Counted from the first letter of the stretch, positions 5,564 to 13,441 are shown. The stretch: 14,759 nucleotides of DNA from an uncultured Clostridia bacterium (GCA_946405475.1 CAMJHI010000029.1:1-14759), one strand, 5' to 3'. The notes: generated from the sequence alone by a model not told the origin. Made by a program: numbers and translations.

Positions 5564-7282
5564 CTACTCTGCATCCGAATTAAACATCTTGACGATGATA
5601 AACTCTCCGGTTTCTTTAATGCAGCCCTGCTGCCCCCATTCCGGCATATCTTGCGCAAGAAGACAGGCGCGTTCATACTGTTCGCTGGTGCATGGTACAT
5701 AGACGAAACCAAGATAATCAAAGAAAGCGTATAGCTCAGTGTTGCTGCCTCTCAACCCGTTGATGACCCACTTCACCGTTGAACGGGATGACAAGGCCGT
5801 AAGCGGTGTAACAAACCGACCCTGATCCGGGCGGAAGATCGCGTCCAGCCGACCGCTCAGCAACCGATTCAACACACGGTAGCCATATGCATCCGTGGTG
5901 ATATAACACTGTTCCTTCTGCCTTTCGTTCAAGGAATAGTCGCCGACAACGATCAGCGGCTTTGCCGTCACATCGGCGGTTTGCGCCGCCTGCCAGTACA
6001 CCTGAGAGAGCACCGTCAGTTCCGCCGTGCGCTTATTGTTTTCAACATAAAACAGCTTGTTGATATAGCCGCCCTGCCACACAACAAGCAAGACAAAGCA
6101 AGCGGAAACTGCGGCGATGAGCTTTTTCCTGTTTGTTTTGGCAACTGCGGCAAAAAGCAGAGCAAACGCAAACGCATCAACAAAATAGGCGCATTGAAGG
6201 CCGCGCGGCTTAGCAACCTCGCCGGTGATCAGACTCATGAGGAACAGGCTGAAGATCAGCCCGGCAAACAGCAGCGGCAAAACGCCGTTTTTGGTTTTGA
6301 TGAGAGAAACAACGGCAAAGATCAACAACAGCAAGATGCTCAAATTCAGCACGGCAACCGGAAAGTTCCAAAAGCCGGAGAGATGATAGACGACAAGTTC
6401 TTTGATCGTAATGATCAGCGTACCGAAAAAACCCTGCGAAAAATAGCGCGGTGTCAGGGCGTAGTCAGAATAGTTGGTTTCTGTAATGCCGGCCAACTTG
6501 ATCAGCAGCGCGGAAACCAGATATTCGACCAAAACGGCGGCCACCAGCACCGCAAGATATTTCATCCCGTCGAATAAAACGGTTTTGAAACGCAGACGAG
6601 GACCCCGGTATGCCGCCAGATATTCGAGAATAAACACGGCGAACACAAGGGAAACATAATAAACGACAAAAGCTTCATACAGCGACACAACAAAAACCAG
6701 TAAAACAACTGCCGGCAGCAAGGCAAGGCGCTTTTTGCCCCGTATCGCTTTCCGGGCAAAATAAACGGCCGCCGTCGTTCCGATGAAGTTGACGGCGATC
6801 GCCAGAGGCATGCCGAAAAAGCAAAAGGATTCCGGGATCAGCGCGCAGGAAAGGAACAAGCAGGTGAAAACGGTGCAAAAGCCGACGGTGACGATCGTTT
6901 GGTTGACACTGCGCAAAAATGCGCAGATCACAACCGCCGCCGCGCCGAACAGCAAGACACCGAGAAATGTTTCCGCGTACGGATTTTCTGAAAAAAAGCC
7001 GAGGAGCGAGGTGAGCAAAACACTTGTGAACCGTCCCTGTGCCAGAAGCCCGATGCCACGGTAATAATCAGTGGCAAGGTCATCGATGCCGGGAACAAAG
7101 CTCACGCAGCGGTAGCCATAGCAAAACGCAAGCGTCAGCGCCAAAACAATGCCATAGGTTTTTTCACGCAGTAAGCCCAAAAAGCACTCGACAAGTCCGT
7201 TTTGTTTTGCCGCCGCATCATCCGGAACACAGAGCTGCCGGGAAAGCTTCTTCGCCTCTTTGTTGTCGCAGCTGTTATCCAT
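5564..7282 (-). CDS. GtrII-like membrane glucosyltransferase with an OhrR-derived N-terminus
   Basis: A 572-residue polytopic membrane protein with about ten or more hydrophobic segments from residue ~42 to ~410 and a C-terminal soluble part of about 150 residues. The layout resembles the glucosyltransferase GtrII domain (Glucos_trans_II): an early acidic loop motif (PGIDDLATDYY with a following GRF), and the later VSLYEAFVVYYVSLVFA segment. Such enzymes transfer glucose from a lipid carrier to surface glycans. The acceptor is unknown. The first ~24 residues (KEAKKLSRQLCVPDDAAA) are foreign to this family and copy OhrR residues 8-25. The ATG at 7282 has a strong AAAGGAGG. A weak promoter may lie at 7325-7351 (TTGTGA, 15 nt, TATATT). 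The family call is moderately sure and the fusion is directly visible. Confidence 0.7.
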   Translation of the reverse strand: MDNSCDNKEAKKLSRQLCVPDDAAAKQNGLVECFLGLLREKTYGIVLALTLAFCYGYRCVSFVPGIDDLATDYYRGIGLLAQGRFTSVLLTSLLGFFSENPYAETFLGVLLFGAAAVVICAFLRSVNQTIVTVGFCTVFTCLFLSCALIPESFCFFGMPLAIAVNFIGTTAAVYFARKAIRGKKRLALLPAVVLLVFVVSLYEAFVVYYVSLVFAVFILEYLAAYRGPRLRFKTVLFDGMKYLAVLVAAVLVEYLVSALLIKLAGITETNYSDYALTPRYFSQGFFGTLIITIKELVVYHLSGFWNFPVAVLNLSILLLLIFAVVSLIKTKNGVLPLLFAGLIFSLFLMSLITGEVAKPRGLQCAYFVDAFAFALLFAAVAKTNRKKLIAAVSACFVLLVVWQGGYINKLFYVENNKRTAELTVLSQVYWQAAQTADVTAKPLIVVGDYSLNERQKEQCYITTDAYGYRVLNRLLSGRLDAIFRPDQGRFVTPLTALSSRSTVKWVINGLRGSNTELYAFFDYLGFVYVPCTSEQYERACLLAQDMPEWGQQGCIKETGEFIIVKMFNSDAE

Positions 7283-7320
7283 TGCGAAGCCCTCCTTTGA
7301 TTTCAGTCAAATGATATTTA
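7209..7320 (-). repeat. ohrR 5'-end repeat, copy 2 (captured by the gtrII-like gene)
   Basis: A direct repeat of 5080-5190, giving the gtrII-like gene its start codon, ribosome binding site, first ~24 codons and proximal promoter region. In the KEA-x-KLSRQLC block most differences from ohrR are synonymous (GAA/GAG, CTG/CTT, CGT/CGG, TGC/TGT). This suggests the donor was a functional, diverged ohrR and not a neutrally decaying copy of the local gene. Similarity fades upstream of 7320, before the ohrR -35. Confidence 0.8.
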
Positions 7321-7630
7321 AAACAATATAATGATCCGACGCAGTTCACAACGCCTGGAACATGTTCGCCCGGTCGAGCAGCTTCTTCGCCGTTTTTCAG
7401 CTTTTCGGCCAAAAAGTGCCGACAGACCCCGAAACTCATTCACCGTGTTGCTCTTTTATGTTTCACCGGTTTTCTCGATTTTGCACCGGCGTCTTTGATG
7501 AGCTTGGTCACGGCCCAGAGGATGCCAGATGCAGGGCGGCTCGTCCAGCCGGGTCTGCGCAGAGTTCTTTTGAGCGACGCAGACAAACACTTTGGTGAAC
7601 GGCTCCGTTTCGTATTCCCCTTCCCATAAG
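7321..7630. other. Spacer between gtrII-like gene and tsf, no gene supported
   Basis: About 310 bases with no convincing gene. A minus-strand frame at 7456-7683 begins inside the tsf terminator and has no ribosome binding site. A neighbouring minus frame ends with KTAKKLLDRANMFQAL and a stop near 7349, which looks protein-like but is interrupted just upstream. It may be a decayed gene remnant on the minus strand. No match can be named. Confidence 0.4.
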
Positions 7631-7674
7631 AAAAACAGAGCACGTTGAAACCCTTGCGGGAGCGAACGTGCTCT
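7631..7674 (-). terminator. Intrinsic terminator of rpsB-tsf
   Basis: On the minus strand AGAGCACGTT (7665-7674) pairs with AACGTGCTCT (7637-7646) as a perfect 10-bp stem. An inner CCC/GGG pair (7651-7653 with 7658-7660) lies in the loop. A run of five T follows (7631-7635 read as A on the plus strand). It begins 18 nt after the tsf stop codon. Confidence 0.9.
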
Positions 7675-7691
7675 ATAATTCATTTTGGTGA

Positions 7692-8612
7692 TCAGCCCAT
7701 CATGCTGGCGACTTCGGCAGCGAAATCGTCTTCGCGCTTCTGGAGGCCTTCGCCCTTGGCGAAACGGATGTACCCGGTGACCTTGATGGATTTGCCGATT
7801 TCCTTGGCGACGGATTCAACGTACTGACCGACGGAAACCTTGTCATCCTTGACAAACGCCTGATCGACGAGGCAGTTTTCTTTGAAATACTTCTTGATTT
7901 TGCCGGTGACGATGCCGTCGAGAACCTTTTCGGGCTTGCCGGCCATCTTCGGGTCTTCCTTCATCTGGGCAAGGATGATGCCTTTTTCGTGATCGATCAC
8001 GTCGGCCGGAACGGAAGCTTCGTCGAGGAACGCCGGGCTCATGGCCGCGATCTGCATGGCAACGTCTTTGCCGGCCACGTCGAATTCCGCGCAGCCTTCC
8101 GCGTCGGTGTCGAAGCTGACGAGAACGCCCACAGCGCCGCCGCCGTGGATGTAGGTAGCGCAAACGCTTTCGATGCGCTCAAAACGACGGATCTTCTGGT
8201 TTTCGCCGATGGCGAGGATGTTATCCTGCAGGTTTTCCTGAACGGTTCTGTCGCTGCCGTCAAGCGTGCAGGCAAGCAGCGCGTCGAGATCGGCGGGGTT
8301 GTCGTTGACGATGGTTCTGGCGACCGCCTTGACAAAGTCGGTGAAACGGTCGTTCTTGGCGACGAAGTCGGTTTCGGCGTTGACTTCGACGATGACGCCG
8401 ACCTTTTTGGCTGCGTCGTAGTACGGATAGACCATACCTTCAGCGGCGATTCTGCCGGCCTTTTTCTGCGCAGCGGCAAGGCCTTTTTCTCTGAGGTAAT
8501 CAACGGCCTTTTCCATATCGCCGTCAGTTTCGGTGAGGGCCTTCTTGCAGTCCATCATGCCGACGCCGGTCATTTCACGAAGCTCTTTAACGTCTTTCGC
8601 AGTGAATGCCAT
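7692..8612 (-). CDS. tsf: Translation elongation factor Ts
   Basis: A 306-residue EF-Ts, the guanine-nucleotide exchange factor that releases GDP from EF-Tu in the cytoplasm. The N-terminal UBA-like domain (1-55) contains VKELREMTGVGMMDCKKAL, and the EF-Tu-contacting TDFVAKND motif is at 81-88. Length is normal for the family. The start has AGGAGG seven bases upstream, in the 35-nt gap after rpsB. The rpsB-tsf order is the near-universal bacterial arrangement. A strong terminator follows at once, so the frequent downstream partners pyrH and frr are not linked here. Confidence 0.98.
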   Translation of the reverse strand: MAFTAKDVKELREMTGVGMMDCKKALTETDGDMEKAVDYLREKGLAAAQKKAGRIAAEGMVYPYYDAAKKVGVIVEVNAETDFVAKNDRFTDFVKAVARTIVNDNPADLDALLACTLDGSDRTVQENLQDNILAIGENQKIRRFERIESVCATYIHGGGAVGVLVSFDTDAEGCAEFDVAGKDVAMQIAAMSPAFLDEASVPADVIDHEKGIILAQMKEDPKMAGKPEKVLDGIVTGKIKKYFKENCLVDQAFVKDDKVSVGQYVESVAKEIGKSIKVTGYIRFAKGEGLQKREDDFAAEVASMMG

Positions 8613-8647
8613 AATATATTCCTCCTAAAATAATAGGTCGTGTTTGA

Positions 8648-9379
8648 TTATTCCGCAGCGGGGGCCTCGGCTTCTTCAGCCGCGGGAGCCGCCTGCTCGC
8701 CCTGTTTGCCTTCGAGAACGGCGTTGGCCATTTCGGAAGCGATGAGCTTCACGGCGCGGATGGCGTCGTCATTGCCGGGGATGACGTAGTCGATCTCGTC
8801 GGGGTCGCAGTTGGTGTCGACGATGGCCACGATCGGGATACCGAGCTTCTTGGCTTCGGCCACGGCGTTGCGCTCTTTGCGCGGGTCAACAACGAACATC
8901 GCCGCCGGCTGCTTCTTCATGCCGGTGATGCCGCCCATGAACTTTTCGAGCTTTTCGATTTCGAGCTTGAGCTTGACAACTTCCTTTTTGGGGAGCATGT
9001 CGAACGTGCCGTCAGCTTCCATGTTCTTGAGCTGAGCGAGTCTCTTGATGCGCTTCTGGATGGTTTTGAAGTTGGTGAGCATGCCGCCGAGCCAACGGGC
9101 GTTGACAAAGGGCATACCGCAGCGGGTCGCTTCGTCGCGGATGGATTCCTGCGCCTGCTTCTTGGTGCCGACGAAGAGCAGCTCGCCGCCTTCGGCCGCG
9201 ATCTCGGTGACGAATTTGTAAGCTTCGTCAAGCTTTTTGACCGTCTTCTGAAGGTCGATGATGTAGATGCCGTTGCGCTCTGCGAAAATGTAGGGCGCCA
9301 TTTTGGGGTTCCATCTTCTGGTCTGGTGACCGAAGTGGACGCCTGCTTCGAGCAGTTGCTTCATGGATACGGTTGACAT
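8648..9379 (-). CDS. rpsB: 30S ribosomal protein S2
   Basis: A 243-residue S2, a late-assembling protein of the small ribosomal subunit needed for S1 or mRNA docking and initiation. Highly conserved stretches are [19 protein letters not shown] (9-27), [17 protein letters not shown] (30-46), [14 protein letters not shown] (93-106) and [20 protein letters not shown] (184-203). The last ~20 residues are Ala/Glu-rich and probably disordered, a variable tail. TAAGGAGGA at 9387-9395 is well placed for the ATG at 9379. Its own extended -10 promoter lies at 9481-9509, with a ~95-nt structured leader between. Confidence 0.98.
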   Translation of the reverse strand: MSTVSMKQLLEAGVHFGHQTRRWNPKMAPYIFAERNGIYIIDLQKTVKKLDEAYKFVTEIAAEGGELLFVGTKKQAQESIRDEATRCGMPFVNARWLGGMLTNFKTIQKRIKRLAQLKNMEADGTFDMLPKKEVVKLKLEIEKLEKFMGGITGMKKQPAAMFVVDPRKERNAVAEAKKLGIPIVAIVDTNCDPDEIDYVIPGNDDAIRAVKLIASEMANAVLEGKQGEQAAPAAEEAEAPAAE

Positions 9380-9402
9380 GGTTTTTTCCTCCTTAGTTTA
9401 TT

Positions 9403-9463
9403 CCTCCGCAGAGCTATTTTGAGCCGAACAGCTGTTGGCTGCACTTCGGTTTGAACGCTCTGC
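9403..9463 (-). promoter_or_regulatory. Structured rpsB leader with a second Shine-Dalgarno
   Basis: In the untranslated leader, GCAGAGC (minus strand, 9457-9463) pairs with GCTCTGC (9408-9414) as a perfect 7-bp stem. It encloses a smaller hairpin at 9422-9440 (AGCC/GGCT closing AAC/GTT with one bulge). The outer stem ends directly against a second GGAGGAA (9402-9407), which has no start codon of its own. Such a layout could be a standby site or a binding site for S2 autoregulation. I know of no matching described motif and cannot confirm. Confidence 0.45.
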
Positions 9464-9480
9464 GTGCGAAATGCCCGGCA

Positions 9481-9509
9481 ATTATAGCACAATCCATGGC
9501 ATAAATCAA
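9481..9509 (-). promoter_or_regulatory. rpsB promoter with extended -10
   Basis: Minus strand TTGATT (9504-9509), 17-nt spacer, TATAAT (9481-9486) preceded by TGC, giving an extended -10. It is about 100 nt upstream of rpsB and just past the hisB stop, so rpsB-tsf can be transcribed independently of the metF-metH-hisB unit. Confidence 0.88.
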
Positions 9510-9541
9510 GTGTTTTTTGAAAGAAAATCAGCAAAATTCCG

Positions 9542-10135
9542 TCAATCCAGCGTGACCGCCGTGCCCTTGCGCAGGGAGGTGGAGCTGTTGTAGGGGGCGT
9601 AGACCGCCGCGCCAATGGCGTAGCCCAGCGCCTTGAACGCCGCTTCGATGATGTTGTGGGTGTCGGTGCCGTACTGCGTGTTGATCTGCACGTTCATTTT
9701 GGCCGACGCGGTGAAGGCGTGGAAAAAGGTTTCGACCAGGGAAACGTCGAAGCCGGCCACGCTTTTGTTGGTTTTGCCGATGTTGAAGATCAGGTAGGGA
9801 ATGCTGTCGGCGTCGACCGCCGCCATGACCAGCGCGTCGCCCACGGGCATGAAGAAGTTGCCGTAGCGGCGGATGCCGTTGGCGTCTTTCAGGGATTCGC
9901 TGAACGCCTGCCCCAGACTGTCGCCGATGATCTCAGCGGTGTGGTGGTAATCGGGATCGTTCGGGATGCGGGCGCGCAGGCTCAGGTTGAAGCGGCCGCA
10001 TTCGGTGAAGCCGACGAGCAGATGATCCAGAAAATCGGAGCCGGTGCTGATCTCAGCGCGGCCCGTGCCGTCAAGGCTCATGGAAATGGCGACCTGACCG
10101 CGGTCGGTCCTTCTGTCAATGTTGCTGGAACGCAT
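9542..10135 (-). CDS. hisB: Imidazoleglycerol-phosphate dehydratase family protein, divergent active-site motifs
   Basis: A 197-residue protein of the IGP dehydratase family, which dehydrates imidazole-glycerol phosphate in histidine synthesis using two Mn ions. The fold signature is clear: MRSSNIDRRT, FLDHLL (35-40), HHTAE (64-68), GIRRYG (87-92) and HNIIEAAFKALG (160-171). Several normally conserved positions differ. The second HHxxE is HNxxE with N161 in place of a metal-binding His, the VDDHHTVED context is PDYHHTAEI, and PMDEAL is PVGDAL. The ATG at 10135 has AGAGGT upstream. The 47-residue N-terminal extension of the open frame overlaps metH and is rejected. It lies 20 nt after metH, with no other his gene in the window. 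It could be a working HisB or a relative with another substrate. Confidence 0.85.
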   Translation of the reverse strand: MRSSNIDRRTDRGQVAISMSLDGTGRAEISTGSDFLDHLLVGFTECGRFNLSLRARIPNDPDYHHTAEIIGDSLGQAFSESLKDANGIRRYGNFFMPVGDALVMAAVDADSIPYLIFNIGKTNKSVAGFDVSLVETFFHAFTASAKMNVQINTQYGTDTHNIIEAAFKALGYAIGAAVYAPYNSSTSLRKGTAVTLD

Positions 10136-10155
10136 AATGGTGACCTCTTTCTGTT

Positions 10156-12534
10156 TTAATTGAATAATTCTTCCGCGTAACGAACGGCGCACATGGCGTC
10201 TTTGCCGTAAAAATCGGCGCCGATCTCTTTGGCGTATTCTTCGGTGAGCACGGCGCCGCCCACCATGATTTTGCAATCACACTTCTGCCGCAGCAAAGCG
10301 ACGGTATCTTTCATGGCGGGGAGCGTGGTGGTCATCAGCGCGCTCAAGCCCACCAGCGGCACGTTCTGCGCCAGGCAGCAGTCGACAACGGCGGCCGGTT
10401 CCACGTCCTTGCCCAGATCAATGACCTCATAACCGTAGTTTTCAAGCAGAACCTTCACAATATTCTTGCCGATGTCGTGCACGTCGCCCTTGACGGTGGC
10501 AAGAATGACCTTCGCCTTTTTCTGCTGCTGTTCGCCGCTCGCCTGCAGGCGCTGCTTGATGACGTCGAAGCAGGCTGCCGCTGTTTTGGCGGCGTTGAGA
10601 AGCTGGGGCAGGAAGAGCTTTTTTTGCTCAAACAGCCGCCCGACCTCGTCAAGCGCGGGCACAAGGTGGCCGTTGATGACGTCGAGCGCGGCCGTGTCGG
10701 TCAGAAGCTGCTCGGTGAAGCGGCAGGCCTGTTCCGGCATGCCGCCGATGACGGCGGCGGACAGGTCGCCGACGGTCCCGCTTTGCTTTTGGCGGCGCGG
10801 CGCCGTCTGTTCGCTCACAGCGTCGGCGTAAAGGGCGATGTATTCCGCGCAGCCGTCGTCCGCGCCGGTGAGGACGTTGTGGGTGTGATACGCTTCCATC
10901 AGCGCGGCATTCATCGGGTTGATGATGCCGGCGCTCAGGCCGCGCTGCATCGCCGCGGCAAAAAACGCGGCGTTGACCTTTTCACGGCACGGCAGACCGA
11001 ACGAAATGTTGGAAACGCCCAGAACCGTGTGAACGCCGAGACGGTGGCGGATCTCGTCGACCGCGGCGAGCGTTTTGACCGCGCTCGCGCTGTCGGTGCT
11101 GACGGTCATGGTCAGGGGGTCGATGATGATATTGTCACGCGCGATGCCGATCTCATCGCACCGCGTGATGATGCGTTCGGCGATGGCCACGCGCTCCTGC
11201 GCCGAATCGGGGATGCCGTTTTCATCGAGCGTCAGGCACACGAGCATGGCGCCGTATTTTTTGGCCAGCGGTAAAACGCGGGTGAGTGATTCTTCGGAGC
11301 CGTTGACCGAATTGATGAGCGGCTTGCCGCAGCAGATGCGCAGCGCCTGCTCGAGCGCGGCCAGGTCGCCGGTGTCGATCTGCACGGGCAATTGCGAAAC
11401 GCCCTGCACGGTCCTGACCGCCTGCGTGAGCGCTTCGGGCTCGTTGACGCCGGAAACGCCGACGTTCACGTCGAGCACGTCGGCGCCCGCCTGTTCCTGA
11501 TTCACCGCTTCTTCGCGCAGGTAATCGTAACGGCCGCTGAGCAGCGCCTCTTTCAGCCGGGGCTTGCCGGTGGGGTTGAGCCGTTCCCCGATGAGAACGG
11601 TCTTGTTTTCAAAAAACACCGTTTTGGTGCGGGAGGAAACGAAGCTTGCGCGGGCGCTGTTGTCGGGCAATTGCAGCGGCATATGGCGGCATTTGTCGAC
11701 AACGGCTTTCAGATGCGCGGGCGTGGTGCCACAGCAGCCGCCCACCGCCGCGCAGCCGAGGCGGACCAGTTCGGCGATTTTTTCGGCGAAATCGTCGGGC
11801 GTGAGCGTATAGGTCGTCTGACCGTTGAGCACCACGGGCAGCCCGGCATTGGGGTTGACCAGCACGGGCAGTTTGGTAAAGCCAAGCAGGGTTGGCGCAA
11901 GCTCCACCATTTTGTCGGGACCGAAGCCGCAGTTGAGCCCCACGAAATCGGCGCCCAGGCTTTCGATCTGCGCGGCGGCGGTGATGATATCCGCGCCGTT
12001 GAGCAGCCGACCGCCCTCGTCGACCGTGAAGGTCACGCCCACGGGCAGGGTGCTGTTTTCTTTGGCGGCCAGCAGCGCCGCCTTGATCTCATACGGATCG
12101 GTCATGGTTTCGATGAGGATGAGATCCGCGCCGCTCTGCGCGCCGCAGCGCACCACGCGGGCAAAGCGGTCATAAGCCTCTTCAAAGGTCATGCCGCCCA
12201 GCGGCTCAAGAAGCTGCGCCGTGGTGCTGAGATCCAGCGCCGCCAGCGCGTCGCGCCCGCTGTCTTCGATCGCCTCGCGGACGTTTTTCAGCCCCGCCGC
12301 CACGAGCTGCTCCGGCTCATAATCGCCCGGCACCGCCGCGCCAAAGGTGTTGGCAGTGATGACGTCGCACCCCGCGTCGAGATAGGCGCGGTGCACAGCT
12401 TTGACTTTTTCGGGTTCTTCGATCGACCAGCTGTCAGCCCGCTTGCCGGGCGGCAGGCCGAGCGACTGCAGCACGGTGCCCATGCCGCCGTCGCAGAACA
12501 CAAGGCGTTTGGTGAGAATGTCATTTAGTTTCAT
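10156..12534 (-). CDS. metH: Cobalamin-dependent methionine synthase, lacking the reactivation domain
   Basis: A 792-residue MetH that moves methyl from 5-methyl-THF through cobalamin to homocysteine. The homocysteine domain (1-~283) has zinc ligands C202 (GLNCGFGP) and C267/C268 (GGCCGTTP). The pterin domain (~305-570) shows GERLNPTGKP (316-325), DVNVGV (355-360), INSVNGSEE (407-415) and IDPLTMTVSTD (471-481). The cap helices (~590-665) lead into the B12 Rossmann domain (~675-792), with GDVHDIG (683-689, lower ligand H686) and a C-terminal GGAVLTEEYA. E. coli MetH is ~1,227 residues because of a C-terminal AdoMet reactivation domain. It is absent here, as in other clostridial MetH, and must be supplied elsewhere. 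The start overlaps metF by 14 nt, indicating coupled translation. Confidence 0.96.
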   Translation of the reverse strand: MKLNDILTKRLVFCDGGMGTVLQSLGLPPGKRADSWSIEEPEKVKAVHRAYLDAGCDVITANTFGAAVPGDYEPEQLVAAGLKNVREAIEDSGRDALAALDLSTTAQLLEPLGGMTFEEAYDRFARVVRCGAQSGADLILIETMTDPYEIKAALLAAKENSTLPVGVTFTVDEGGRLLNGADIITAAAQIESLGADFVGLNCGFGPDKMVELAPTLLGFTKLPVLVNPNAGLPVVLNGQTTYTLTPDDFAEKIAELVRLGCAAVGGCCGTTPAHLKAVVDKCRHMPLQLPDNSARASFVSSRTKTVFFENKTVLIGERLNPTGKPRLKEALLSGRYDYLREEAVNQEQAGADVLDVNVGVSGVNEPEALTQAVRTVQGVSQLPVQIDTGDLAALEQALRICCGKPLINSVNGSEESLTRVLPLAKKYGAMLVCLTLDENGIPDSAQERVAIAERIITRCDEIGIARDNIIIDPLTMTVSTDSASAVKTLAAVDEIRHRLGVHTVLGVSNISFGLPCREKVNAAFFAAAMQRGLSAGIINPMNAALMEAYHTHNVLTGADDGCAEYIALYADAVSEQTAPRRQKQSGTVGDLSAAVIGGMPEQACRFTEQLLTDTAALDVINGHLVPALDEVGRLFEQKKLFLPQLLNAAKTAAACFDVIKQRLQASGEQQQKKAKVILATVKGDVHDIGKNIVKVLLENYGYEVIDLGKDVEPAAVVDCCLAQNVPLVGLSALMTTTLPAMKDTVALLRQKCDCKIMVGGAVLTEEYAKEIGADFYGKDAMCAVRYAEELFN

Positions 12535-13402
12535 GCTGCGTCCCCTGCTTGCCGATGATATCGGAGAGATTGCTCATGATCGCCCGCGCGATATCCGGCT
12601 TGTTCATGGTGTAAATGTGAATGTTGTTGACGCCGCTGGCCACGAGATCGATGATCTGATTGGTGGCAAAGGCGATGCCCGCCTGCTTCATGGCGGCGGG
12701 ATCGTCGGCAAAGCGGTCGCAAATGGCGGTCAGCTCCAGCGGGATGCCGCAGCCGGAGAGCTTGACGATGCGCTCGATCTGGCTGCTTTGCGTAACGGGC
12801 ATGATGCCCGCCACCAGCGGCACATGGATGCCCGCGGAGCGAAGATGATAAGCGAATTTGTAAAACGCGGCGTTGTCGAAAAACATCTGCGTCGTCAGGA
12901 ACCGGCAGCCGTTGGCCACCTTGCGCTTAAGCCCGTCCAGATCCGCCGCAAGGCTGGGCGATTCGGGATGGCATTCGGGGTAGCACGCGCCGCCCACGCA
13001 GAAATCACCCTGAGAAGAGATCAGCTCCATCAGCTCGCTGGCATGGTGGAATTCGCCCAGCGGCGCGTCGGAGGCCCGGTCGCCGCGCAGCGCCAGAATG
13101 TTTTCGATGCCGTTTTCTTTCAGCCGGGCGATCACGTCGAGCACCTTGGCTTTGTCGGAGGAATAGCACGTCAGGTGCGCCAAAGCGGTCACGCCGTTTT
13201 CTTCCGCCTCACGCGCCAGATCGACCGTGTGGTCGCTCGTGCCGCCGCCCGCCCCATAGGTAACGCTGATGAACGACGGCTGCAGCCCCGCCACCTCGCG
13301 CACGATCTGTCGGGCGCCGGTGAGCTGCGCAAACTGCTTGGGCGGGAACAGCTCGCACGATACGTTTACCTTGCCGTTATTGAGGATGTCGATGATCTTC
13401 AT
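12521..13402 (-). CDS. metF: 5,10-methylenetetrahydrofolate reductase
   Basis: A 293-residue FAD-dependent TIM-barrel enzyme that reduces methylene-THF to 5-methyl-THF, the methyl donor used by the adjacent MetH. Motifs are CELFPPK with the proton-donor Glu at 17, VTYGAGGGTSDHT, HLTCYSSD, ALRGDR and ACYPECHPES, followed by FLTTQMFFD. The ATG at 13402 is preferred over the in-frame TTG at 13423 because AGGTGA lies a few bases upstream and because of the normal family N-terminus. It is first in the metF-metH-hisB unit and has its own promoter about 40 nt upstream. The leader is too short for a SAM riboswitch or T-box, so control by those RNAs is unlikely at this promoter. Confidence 0.97.
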   Translation of the reverse strand: MKIIDILNNGKVNVSCELFPPKQFAQLTGARQIVREVAGLQPSFISVTYGAGGGTSDHTVDLAREAEENGVTALAHLTCYSSDKAKVLDVIARLKENGIENILALRGDRASDAPLGEFHHASELMELISSQGDFCVGGACYPECHPESPSLAADLDGLKRKVANGCRFLTTQMFFDNAAFYKFAYHLRSAGIHVPLVAGIMPVTQSSQIERIVKLSGCGIPLELTAICDRFADDPAAMKQAGIAFATNQIIDLVASGVNNIHIYTMNKPDIARAIMSNLSDIIGKQGTQHETK

Positions 13403-13441
13403 ACTGTCACCTGCTTCACGCAATGCGGAATATTACATTTT

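Noticed and set aside
5209..5721. A 170-residue minus-strand open frame overlapping the gtrII-like 3' end
   Set aside because: It runs out of frame with gtrII, contains the terminator-like hairpin and has no motif or ribosome binding site.
7456..7683. A 75-residue minus-strand open frame after tsf
   Set aside because: It starts within the tsf terminator, lacks a ribosome binding site and matches no family I recognise.
10136..10276. 47-residue N-terminal extension of HisB
   Set aside because: It is Arg-rich, runs inside metH, and the ATG at 10135 has a good ribosome binding site and the family's usual MRSS start.
11392..12528. A 378-residue plus-strand open frame opposite metH
   Set aside because: Antisense shadow of a strongly conserved gene, with no ribosome binding site and no domain.
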